8,426 bases of DNA from JAUXLW01 sp964195005 (GTDB taxonomy: Bacteria > Actinomycetota > Acidimicrobiia > Spongiisociales > SHLN01): contig CAXMOO010000016.1 of the NCBI GenBank assembly GCA_964195005.1, positions 1 to 8,426 on the forward strand, in the 5' to 3' direction. Shown one piece after another: positions 1 to 5,736 of this stretch. Position 1 is the stretch's first letter. Each line of letters starts with the position of its first letter. The notes beneath the pieces are model-generated. The model made no database searches. It saw only the letters and a list, made by a program, of their open reading frames with translations, and had not been told where the DNA came from. The position numbers and the translations under genes were made by a program.

Positions 1-1205
1 CCACCGCCGCGCTTATCTCGGAAATGGAGAACAGCAACAGCTTCGTTCTTTCTTACGATGCCGCCCTGGTTCACATCGGCACCAACGATAAGAACGGGGT
101 CAACGGGAACTGGAATCAGGCCTATATCGACGCGGAAATAGAGCTCAACTTTCGATCGATTGTGGCAAAACTCCGCGAGTTCAACCCCGGGGTGACGATT
201 TACCTGGGCCAACTCATCCCCTGCGGCATGGGGCCCAATCCGGCCGATGGCTTCCTCGGCTGCACCGTCACGCATGATGGCGGGCTCGACAACGAAGGAA
301 ACTCGGTCGAGGGAATGAACGATGTCTGGGCCCGCATCGCCGCCGACTCGTCGACCCCGCAGTCTCCGATTGTTCTTGTCGACCATCGGGTGGGCTTCTC
401 GACGGCCGACGATCTGCTGCCGGACGGCGTTCATCCCAACGGGTCCGGTCAAGCGAAGATGGCCGACAACTGGGCAATGGCCCTTGAGCCACTACTTGTC
501 GACGAGCCGGATGGGGTCCTGTTGATCGAGCCGAATGGGCGCTGGCATATCCGCCGGCCCGGTGAGTTGGACTACACGTTTTGGTACGGAAACCCGGCTG
601 ATGTGCCGCTATTCGGCGATTGGGATGGCGACGGCACCGAGACACCCGGTATGTACCGGCCGGGTACCGGGTTCGCATACCTGACGAACGTCCTGCCTGC
701 AGAAGGGACTGTTGGATATGGCGAACTGGAGTTCTTCTTTGGGCTTTCCGGTGACCAGGTGTTCTCGGGGGACTGGGACGGCGATGGCACCGACACGCTC
801 GGTATCGCCCGCAACGGCAAGATGTTTCTTCGCAATACCAACGACACCGGCAAGGCCGACGTCGAGTTCTGGTTTGGCAACCCTACCGACATTGCCTTCG
901 GTGGAGACCCCAACGGGGATGGGTTCGATGGCATCTTCCTTTACCGACCCAACGGCTTCACCTACTTCACGAACGACGCTCCAGCTGGTGACGTGGCCCC
1001 CACCGATGGCTCCCTGTTCTTCGGCCAGGCGTCCGACCGCTTCGTCATCGGCGACTGGGACGGTGACAAGGTTGACACTGTTGGAGTCTTTCGTCCTAGC
1101 AATACCACGGTGTACCTCCGTAACAGCAACACGACTGGTGAAGCAGATGAGTCCTACCAATGGGGCGTCGCCTCCTGGTTGCCGACGGCAGGTTGCCCTT
1201 CCTAG
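1..1205 (+). CDS. SGNH/GDSL-family hydrolase with C-terminal WDGDG (FG-GAP-like) repeats, 5' partial
   Basis: The frame is open from base 3 to the TAG at 1203-1205, so the gene starts upstream; the ATG at 24 is an internal methionine. Numbering from that Met, residues 12-22 read DAALVHIGTND, the SGNH block III with its Asn, and residues 134-137 are D-G-V-H, the block V Asp/His pair. The nucleophilic Ser (GDS block) must lie upstream of the window. After about residue 160 the protein becomes a repeat region with GDWDGDG-type loops at residues 198, 249, 294 (degenerate, DPNGDG) and 343, each followed by a hydrophobic strand pattern. Such Asp-rich loops resemble Ca-binding FG-GAP/VCBS blades and are common on exported proteins. 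The likely role is an extracellular esterase or carbohydrate deacetylase tethered to a substrate or surface; the substrate is unknown. It ends WLPTAGCPS with no visible sorting signal. It is probably unrelated in function to the catabolic genes downstream, from which a strong hairpin separates it. Confidence 0.8.
   Translation, partial: TAALISEMENSNSFVLSYDAALVHIGTNDKNGVNGNWNQAYIDAEIELNFRSIVAKLREFNPGVTIYLGQLIPCGMGPNPADGFLGCTVTHDGGLDNEGNSVEGMNDVWARIAADSSTPQSPIVLVDHRVGFSTADDLLPDGVHPNGSGQAKMADNWAMALEPLLVDEPDGVLLIEPNGRWHIRRPGELDYTFWYGNPADVPLFGDWDGDGTETPGMYRPGTGFAYLTNVLPAEGTVGYGELEFFFGLSGDQVFSGDWDGDGTDTLGIARNGKMFLRNTNDTGKADVEFWFGNPTDIAFGGDPNGDGFDGIFLYRPNGFTYFTNDAPAGDVAPTDGSLFFGQASDRFVIGDWDGDKVDTVGVFRPSNTTVYLRNSNTTGEADESYQWGVASWLPTAGCPS
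615..1070 (+). repeat. Four tandem WDGDG-type protein repeats inside the SGNH hydrolase gene
   Basis: Codons for G-D-W-D-G-D-G begin at about 615 and 768. A degenerate copy (G-D-P-N-G-D-G) lies at about 903 and a fourth (G-D-W-D-G-D-K) at 1050. The spacing is 51, 45 and 49 codons. Each loop is followed by a short 'T-x-G-x-x-R' type strand and an aromatic-rich strand ending in T-N or R-N. This is the layout of FG-GAP/VCBS-like beta-propeller blades. Four copies are too few for a closed seven-bladed propeller on their own. Confidence 0.75.
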
Positions 1206-1218
1206 ACAGAAGGGCAAC
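1192..1218 (+). terminator. Perfect 10-bp hairpin over the SGNH gene stop codon, likely intrinsic terminator without U-tract
   Basis: Bases 1192-1201 (GTTGCCCTTC) are the exact reverse complement of 1209-1218 (GAAGGGCAAC), with a 7-base loop (1202-1208) that contains the TAG stop codon. A further G-T pair extends the stem. No T-run follows, so this is not a classical Rho-independent terminator. Stem-only terminators are often proposed for GC-rich actinobacteria. Its position, exactly at the gene end and upstream of a new promoter-like element, supports a terminator or mRNA 3'-end stabiliser. Confidence 0.6.
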
Positions 1219-1276
1219 TCAACCCGCTGATGCCCGCCTCGGGGACGATATTTGCCCGATCGATACCGCCAGGCCT

Positions 1277-1288
1277 TATCGTTGCCGG
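1277..1288 (+). promoter_or_regulatory. Candidate -10 element for a leaderless amidohydrolase transcript
   Basis: TATCGT at 1277-1282 fits the actinobacterial TAnnnT -10 pattern. It sits so that a start point 7 bases after its last base falls on the G of the GTG at 1289. No Shine-Dalgarno sequence is visible before that GTG. The -35 region is weak (TTGCCC at 1252-1257, spacer 19). A leaderless start is inferred from spacing only. Confidence 0.4.
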
Positions 1289-2512
1289 GTGGCTTTATTG
1301 GCAAACCAGTTCAGTGCTTCATTTGGTGCCCTGGCCGATATTGGGCGCACCCCCGGCGGTGGTTACGTGCGTTCGACATGGACTCCGGCCTACCTCGAGG
1401 CCCGGACGTGGTTCGCTCTGGAAGCCACCCGCCTCGGCCTCGAGGTTGAAACCGATCGCAATGGCAACGAGTGGGCCTGGTGGGGTGAATCCCGGACCGA
1501 CGTTGTGGCAACGGGAAGCCACCTCGACACTGTTGTCACCGGCGGTGCCTACGACGGCGCCCTTGGCGTCGTAAGCGGATTCTTAGCCGTCGAGCTTCTG
1601 CAGCAGGACCACTCCGAGCCTCCTCGCCCGATCGCAGTGGTGGCTTTCGTAGAGGAAGAAGGAGCCCGCTTCGGCCTTCCCACCCTGGGGTCGAGGCTGA
1701 TGACGGGCAACGCCGAGGCCGGGCCAGCGCGCAGGTTGGTCGACCGCGAAGGCATCACTTATGAACGGGCCATGAGCGATGCCGGCCTGGATCCGGCATT
1801 GATCGGCGCCGATCCTGAGCGAGTCGCCGCCTTGCGATGCCTGGTCGAATTGCACATTGAGCAGGGGATCGGCCTGGCCGACCACGAGCAGCCGGTTGGA
1901 ATCATTTCCGGGATTTGGCCGCACGGCAGATGGCGCCTCGAGTTGTTGGGCGCTGCCGATCATGCCGGAACAGCCCGGCTCGGTGATCGACGCGACCCGG
2001 CAATGGCTCTCGCTACAGCCATCAGGGCGGCCCGGGAACAGGCCGCAGCCCGCGGCGCCCGCGCCACCATCGGTCGCATCGAGGTCACTCCCAATGCCAC
2101 TAACACGGTTCCGTCCCGGGTGCGAGCCTGGCTCGACGCCCGGGCTTCAAGCCAGGAAGCACTGGAGAGCCTGGTTTCCGATTGGCGAGACGAGGTCGAA
2201 TACGAAGCCGCACTGCATGAGGTCTCCTTCATGCTGGAGACCGAATCCCTCACTCCGGCAATCGTCTTCGATGCCGAGTTACGCCGACGGCTGGCAGAAT
2301 CCTTGCAGGGACTGGGGATAGCGCCCGGCGAACTGTCGACTGCGGCCGGCCATGATGCCGCCGTCCTCGCCGAGCATGTGCCTGCGGTGATGCTCCACGT
2401 TCGCAATCCGACCGGCGTGAGCCACAGCCCGCAAGAAGCGGCTTCGGTGGAGGATTGTGTGCGCGGGGTCGAAGCGCTGGCAGCTGCACTGGAGGACCTG
2501 GCGTGGCCGTGA
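1289..2512 (+). CDS. M20-family N-carbamoyl-L-amino-acid / allantoate amidohydrolase
   Basis: A 407-aa metal-dependent amidohydrolase of the hydantoinase/carbamoylase (AllC/HyuC/AmaB) group, near the family's usual 400-415 aa. It would hydrolyse an N-carbamoyl or related N-acyl amino acid to the free amino acid, in the cytosol. Expected binuclear metal ligands and catalytic residues are visible: G-S-H78-L-D80-T, Y-D89-G, E122-E-E-G, E-L-H189-I-E-Q-G and S-H379-S-P near the C-terminus. The inserted dimerisation domain has the typical A-D-H-A-G-T and P-N-x-x-N-T-V-P motifs, which help bind the substrate carboxylate. The frame is open back to 1160, but that start would lie inside the SGNH gene and its hairpin. 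Family homology begins at about F-S-A-S-F-G, so GTG 1289 (or TTG 1298) is preferred. It overlaps hutF downstream. Exact substrate is undecided: N-carbamoyl amino acid, allantoate, or N-formylglutamate (suggested by hutF). Confidence 0.88.
   Translation: MALLANQFSASFGALADIGRTPGGGYVRSTWTPAYLEARTWFALEATRLGLEVETDRNGNEWAWWGESRTDVVATGSHLDTVVTGGAYDGALGVVSGFLAVELLQQDHSEPPRPIAVVAFVEEEGARFGLPTLGSRLMTGNAEAGPARRLVDREGITYERAMSDAGLDPALIGADPERVAALRCLVELHIEQGIGLADHEQPVGIISGIWPHGRWRLELLGAADHAGTARLGDRRDPAMALATAIRAAREQAAARGARATIGRIEVTPNATNTVPSRVRAWLDARASSQEALESLVSDWRDEVEYEAALHEVSFMLETESLTPAIVFDAELRRRLAESLQGLGIAPGELSTAAGHDAAVLAEHVPAVMLHVRNPTGVSHSPQEAASVEDCVRGVEALAAALEDLAWP
2491..2495 (+). promoter_or_regulatory. 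Shine-Dalgarno GGAGG that fixes the hutF start
   Basis: GGAGG lies 7 bases before the GTG at 2503 and 13 before an alternative GTG at 2509. The spacing favours 2503, although the 2509 GTG makes the classical GTGA overlap with the stop of the preceding gene. The site lies inside the amidohydrolase coding sequence, which implies translational coupling. Confidence 0.6.
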
Positions 2513-3825
2513 ACCGCTGGCACTGTGACCAGGCGTGGGTTGGGGGGGTCGCCAAGAACGTGGTCATCGAGGAGGAGAATGGACAGATCGTGCGGGTCAC
2601 CCCCGACGCTCCGGTCGATCCCGATGCGATGCCCCTTGCCGGGCTCACCGTGCCCGGTTTGGCCAACACCCACTCCCACGCCTTCCATCGAGCTCTTCGC
2701 GGGAGTGCCCAGCAGGGCGCGGCGACTTTCTGGTCATGGCGCGACGAGATGTATCGCCTTGCCGATCGCCTCGACCCCGAGTCCTACTTCCGCCTGGCCA
2801 GGGCCGTCTACGGCGAGATGGTGCTGGCCGGAATAACTGCAGTGGGGGAGTTCCACTACCTCCACCATCAGGCAGGAGGGACGCCCTACGCCGACCCCAA
2901 CGAAATGGGCATGGCGCTGGTCGCGGCCGCCGCTGAAGCCGGGATTCGCCTCACCCTCCTCGACACGTGCTACCTACGGGCGAGCTTCGACAAACCACCC
3001 CGGGGGACTCAAAGCCGCTTTTCTGATGGTTCGGTCGAGGCCTGGGCCGAGCGGGTGACGGATCTGGGCACCCACCCCTCGGTGGTAGTTGGGGCTGCCG
3101 TCCACAGCGTGCGAGCGGTGGACGTCGCTTCCGCCAGGGTGGTCGCCGGCTGGGCCGGGGCGAGCAACGTTCCCCTCCATTTCCATCTTTCCGAGCAGCC
3201 GGCCGAAAACGAAGCCGCCCTGGGCGCGACCGGTATGACACCAACTGCCTTGCTCGCCGAGGCCGGTGCTCTGGGGCCGCTGAGCACCGCAGTCCATGGA
3301 ACTCACCTATCACCCGACGACATTGCCCGGCTTGGCCAGAGTGGTACGACGGTCTGCTTCTGCCCAACAACGGAAAGAGAACTCGGCGACGGCATTGGCC
3401 CTGCCACCAGGCTGCAGGACGCCGGAGCCCGGCTCGCGGTCGGAAGCGACGGCCAATCTGTGATCGATATTCTGGAGGAGGCTCGATTGGTCGAGCTACA
3501 CAATCGGTTGGCACATCGGGCTCGCGGCTCACACAGCGGCTCCGACCTGTTGTCGATTGCTTCCGGCAACGGCATGAAGAGCCTGGGCTGGAGGGGAGGG
3601 AGACTCGAGGTCGGTTACCAGGCCGACCTCACAACTGTCGGCCTCGACACGGTGCGAACTGCTGGCATTGACGATCCGCTGGCGGCGGTCATGTTCGCCG
3701 CCAACCGGGATGACGTGACCGACGTGGTAGTCGGTGGGAGGCACGTAGTCCAGGCCGGGAGGCACCTGCTGCTGGGCGACGTCGCGTCACAGCTAAAGGC
3801 GGCGATCGGCGGCCTTGTTGGTTGA
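2503..3825 (+). CDS. hutF: Formimidoylglutamate deiminase (HutF)
   Basis: A 440-aa amidohydrolase-superfamily enzyme that deaminates N-formimidoyl-L-glutamate to N-formyl-L-glutamate plus ammonia in the HutF/HutG branch of histidine degradation. Visible signatures: T-H57-S-H59-A-F-H-R metal motif, the HutF-typical G-E-F-H118-Y-L-H-H, H-F-H228-L-S-E231-Q, A-V-H265-G-T-H, C-P-T-T-E-R-x-L-G-D-G, and G-S-D316 for the last metal ligand. The spacing of H228, E231, H265 and D316 relative to each other matches that of characterised Pseudomonas HutF as I recall it. The length is normal (about 450). It starts with GTG 2503 and overlaps the amidohydrolase gene by 10 bases, so the two are almost certainly co-translated. 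No other hut gene is visible. An alternative guanine/chlorohydrolase-type deaminase is unlikely given the E-F-H-Y-L-H-H and T-E-R-x-L-G-D-G motifs. Confidence 0.92.
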   Translation: MAVNRWHCDQAWVGGVAKNVVIEEENGQIVRVTPDAPVDPDAMPLAGLTVPGLANTHSHAFHRALRGSAQQGAATFWSWRDEMYRLADRLDPESYFRLARAVYGEMVLAGITAVGEFHYLHHQAGGTPYADPNEMGMALVAAAAEAGIRLTLLDTCYLRASFDKPPRGTQSRFSDGSVEAWAERVTDLGTHPSVVVGAAVHSVRAVDVASARVVAGWAGASNVPLHFHLSEQPAENEAALGATGMTPTALLAEAGALGPLSTAVHGTHLSPDDIARLGQSGTTVCFCPTTERELGDGIGPATRLQDAGARLAVGSDGQSVIDILEEARLVELHNRLAHRARGSHSGSDLLSIASGNGMKSLGWRGGRLEVGYQADLTTVGLDTVRTAGIDDPLAAVMFAANRDDVTDVVVGGRHVVQAGRHLLLGDVASQLKAAIGGLVG

Positions 3826-3829
3826 CGCC

Positions 3830-3859
3830 TTGTTGCTCGAAGAAGGAGCGGGTTACAGT
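3830..3859 (+). promoter_or_regulatory. Candidate promoter of the 64-aa MT0933-like gene
   Basis: TTGTTG (3830-3835) and TACAGT (3854-3859, a TAnnnT -10) are separated by 18 bases. This would start transcription near 3866, leaving a leader of about 19 bases with a Shine-Dalgarno before GTG 3885. The same stretch also reads GTTG-N14-GGGTTA, loosely like a stress-sigma (SigB/SigF type) promoter. The two readings cannot be separated by eye. Confidence 0.35.
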
Positions 3860-3870
3860 GGGTTCGACTC

Positions 3871-3878
3871 AGAGAGGA
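3871..3878 (+). promoter_or_regulatory. Shine-Dalgarno AGAGAGGA before GTG 3885
   Basis: AGAGAGGA ends 6 bases before GTG 3885. A rival site, AGAAGGAG at 3841-3848, serves an in-frame GTG at 3858 with 9-base spacing and would add nine residues. Family N-termini (M-G-x-F/L-D-K) and the candidate promoter favour 3885. The PepSY gene on the minus strand has the same eight bases as its Shine-Dalgarno. Confidence 0.5.
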
Positions 3879-3884
3879 CCGGTA

Positions 3885-4079
3885 GTGGGCATATTCGACA
3901 AGTTCAAGAAGAAGACGGTCGACGTGGCTGAGGAGCACGGCGACAACATCGAGGCTGGTATCGACAAGGCCGCTGAAGTTGCCGACGATAAGACCGATGG
4001 CAAGTACACCGACAAGATCGAGAGCGGCTCCGAGAAGGCCAAGGATCTCGTGGAAGGGCTCGACGAGGGCGGAGAGTAG
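3885..4079 (+). CDS. MT0933-like antitoxin-family small protein (64 aa)
   Basis: A 64-aa, very hydrophilic, Lys/Asp/Glu-rich, predicted helical protein starting M-G-I-F-D-K-F-K-K-K, with the recurring pattern I-D-K-A-A-E-x-x-D-D-K-T-x-G-K-Y-T-D-K-I. This is the hallmark of the actinobacterial MT0933/Rv0909 antitoxin-like family. In Mycobacterium tuberculosis the family founder is paired with Rv0910, a START/cyclase-like toxin. No such partner gene lies next to this copy, so calling it an antitoxin is by family name only; many solitary members may instead be general stress proteins. It is inserted between the hutF unit and the racemase unit, with 59 bases before it and 60 after, and appears to have its own promoter. 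The sequence has no membrane segment or signal peptide. Start choice: GTG 3885; GTG 3858 is possible. Confidence 0.75.
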   Translation: MGIFDKFKKKTVDVAEEHGDNIEAGIDKAAEVADDKTDGKYTDKIESGSEKAKDLVEGLDEGGE

Positions 4080-4139
4080 CCGGCTTCCTCTCCGGGATGG
4101 CGTCGAGCGGTTGATTCATCCGGTCCGCCCCCGCGAGTC

Positions 4140-4790
4140 ATGACCGGGTCGATAGTTGTCATCAACCCCAATAGCACCGAGCGAATAACACGGCAGATTC
4201 GTGATGCGGTGTCCGTGCTTGGTGGCAACGTCACTGTGGTGACCTCGCCGGGCGGGCCCCCTGCCATCGAGAGCGATGCCGAGGCGGCCGCGAGTGTCCT
4301 ACCTCTGCTTGCTACCGCCGAAGCCCATGGTGGGGCGGCCGCCTACGTGGTTGCCTGCTTTTCCGACCCAGGTCTCGACGAGCTGCGCAGAAGTGACGAT
4401 GCCCCTTCGTTCGGCATTGCCGAAAGCGCTCTCCGGGCCGCAATCTCGATTTCCGAGCAGGTCGGAATCGTCTCCAGCGTCGAGGACTCGGTTCCACGCC
4501 ATCAGCGTTACTGGAAGCGCCTGGGGATCGAGGAGCGAGTTGTTGCCGACATGGCGGTGGGCCTCGGTGTGCTCGACCTCGAAACTGAGGATGCTTACGA
4601 GAGGGTCGAGGCGGCGGGAGAATCCCTGGTGAGGGCCGCTGCCGGGGTAGTGGTGCTCGGCTGCACGGGGATGACCCACATGGCGGAGCGCCTCCAAGCC
4701 CGGCTGGGCGTGCCGGTCATCGATCCGTGCCGGGCCGCCGTTTGTGCCGCAATGCGAGCCGTTAGCGACCCAAACGCCAAGGGGCCCTGA
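4140..4790 (+). CDS. Asp/Glu/hydantoin (allantoin) racemase family protein
   Basis: A 216-aa cofactor-independent racemase. The N-terminal I-V-V-I-N-P-N-S-T motif and the two catalytic Cys motifs, A-C73-F-S-D-P-G-L-D and L-G-C175-T-G-M, place it in the HyuE/hydantoin racemase and HpxA/allantoin racemase branch of the Asp/Glu racemase superfamily. In that branch the two Cys residues (about 76 and 181) deprotonate and reprotonate the C5 of 5-substituted hydantoins or allantoin. The size is normal (about 210-250). It likely interconverts D- and L-hydantoins so that the hydantoinase and the L-specific carbamoylase can use both enantiomers. The next gene starts one base after its stop. ATG 4140 has only a poor Shine-Dalgarno (GCGAG), so it may start its own transcript or depend on read-through. 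A maleate isomerase or Asp racemase role is less likely because of the C-F-S-D-P-G-L-D motif. Confidence 0.85.
   Translation: MTGSIVVINPNSTERITRQIRDAVSVLGGNVTVVTSPGGPPAIESDAEAAASVLPLLATAEAHGGAAAYVVACFSDPGLDELRRSDDAPSFGIAESALRAAISISEQVGIVSSVEDSVPRHQRYWKRLGIEERVVADMAVGLGVLDLETEDAYERVEAAGESLVRAAAGVVVLGCTGMTHMAERLQARLGVPVIDPCRAAVCAAMRAVSDPNAKGP
4779..4784 (+). promoter_or_regulatory. Shine-Dalgarno AAGGGG fixing the DapA-like start at 4792
   Basis: AAGGGG lies in the last codons of the racemase gene, 7 bases before ATG 4792. It supports that ATG over an in-frame upstream start near 4744, which would lie inside the racemase gene and add 16 residues with no family homology. Confidence 0.55.
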
Positions 4791-4791
4791 A

Positions 4792-5736
4792 ATGACGAGC
4801 CCGGCCTTGCCGACCGGCGGCCTGGTGGCAGTGGCCGTCACCCCGCTTGTGGACACCGGTGCGGTGGATGTTCCAAGTATCACCACGCTCATGGAGTTCT
4901 ACCTGGCCTGCGGGGCGAGCGGGGTTGCCTTGTTGGGAGTCATGGGTGAGGCCAACCGCATGACCGACGCCGAAGCCGAGACGGTAGTGGGCCAAGCCGC
5001 CGGGGCCATCGGGGGTCGGAAACCGATCATCGTGGGGGTATCCAGTAGCTCCCTGGCCCGGGTTGAAGCGCTCAGCCACTTCGCGATGGAGCAGGGCTGT
5101 GCAGGGGTCATGTTGCAACCGTTGGCGGGGCTGCGAGGTGATCGTGCCGTGGCCTCTTACTTCAAGGCCGCAGCCCGGGCGCTGGGCGCTGAGGTGCCGA
5201 TTTGTGTTCAGGACTTCCCGAAGGCCAATGGGGTGCACATTTCCGTCGATTGCTGGCGCATGATCGTAGAGGACTGTCCCTCGGTGGTAGCCCTCAAGCA
5301 TGAGGACGAGCCGGGGCTCGCCAAACTTTCGGCGTTGCGGGCCGCCGAGGAGGATGGAGTCCGTCCTGTCACGATCTTCACCGGCAACAACGGGATTCAT
5401 CTGCCCCAGGAGCTGGCCAGGGGCGGTGACGGGGCCATGACCGGCTTCGCCTTCCCGGACGTACTCGCCACCGTGATCGCACTATCGGAAGAGGGCAGCA
5501 CGGACCAGGCGGAGGACCTTTTCGACCAGTACCTGCCCGTCAATCGCCACGAGCTCCGGTTGGGAATAGCGGTGCGCAAGGAGATCCTTCGGCGGCGGGG
5601 AGCCATTGCCGGCGCCGCAGCCCGCTATCCCTCCACCGCGCTCGACCCGATCGCGACAGAAGAACTCGATCGGTTACTGGAACGCCTCGAGCATTCGACG
5701 GGAACGCCCATAACCGATATCCGCGCACCCCGGTGA
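4792..5736 (+). CDS. DapA/NAL-superfamily lyase or dehydratase of unknown substrate
   Basis: A 314-aa (beta/alpha)8 class I aldolase-type protein. The N-terminal G-G-L-V-A-V-A-V-T-P-L-V and the strand V-V-A-L-K169-H-E-D with its Schiff-base Lys identify the dihydrodipicolinate synthase/N-acetylneuraminate lyase superfamily; length is typical (290-310). It is probably not DapA itself. The usual G-T-T-G-E phosphate/carboxylate loop reads G49-V-M-G-E, and the usual Y-N-x-P that supplies the proton-relay Tyr reads V-Q140-D141-F-P. The superfamily cleaves or forms C-C bonds next to a 2-oxo acid (pyruvate) or dehydrates sugar acids; which one applies here is unknown. It sits between racemase (one base gap) and hydantoinase (GTGA overlap) and so is surely co-expressed with them. 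A role in handling the carbon skeleton released from the hydantoin, or a new C-N/C-C lyase activity, is possible but unproven. Confidence 0.8.
   Translation: MTSPALPTGGLVAVAVTPLVDTGAVDVPSITTLMEFYLACGASGVALLGVMGEANRMTDAEAETVVGQAAGAIGGRKPIIVGVSSSSLARVEALSHFAMEQGCAGVMLQPLAGLRGDRAVASYFKAAARALGAEVPICVQDFPKANGVHISVDCWRMIVEDCPSVVALKHEDEPGLAKLSALRAAEEDGVRPVTIFTGNNGIHLPQELARGGDGAMTGFAFPDVLATVIALSEEGSTDQAEDLFDQYLPVNRHELRLGIAVRKEILRRRGAIAGAAARYPSTALDPIATEELDRLLERLEHSTGTPITDIRAPR

Noticed and set aside
24..26. ATG 24 as the true start of the SGNH hydrolase
   Set aside because: The frame is open upstream to the window edge, and the catalytic Ser block required by the family must precede it.
268..678. Long antisense frames opposite the SGNH, hydantoin and hutF genes
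   Set aside because: Arg/Pro/Ser-rich translations typical of antisense shadows in GC-rich genes; no recognisable domain or ribosome site.
1160..1288. N-terminal 43-residue extension of the amidohydrolase from the upstream start at 1160
   Set aside because: It lies within the SGNH gene and the hairpin, has no family-like sequence, and a family-consistent start exists at 1289.
4070..4094. Hairpin CGGAGAG/CTCTCCG around the stop of the MT0933-like gene as a terminator
   Set aside because: Seven base pairs with an 11-base loop and no T-run; too weak to call.
4080..4139. Promoter directly before the racemase gene
   Set aside because: No convincing -10 at leaderless or leadered spacing could be found by eye; one may exist but cannot be supported.
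4792..5736. Annotation as 4-hydroxy-tetrahydrodipicolinate synthase (dapA)
   Set aside because: The Thr-Thr and Tyr active-site motifs typical of DapA are replaced, and the context is catabolic rather than lysine biosynthesis.
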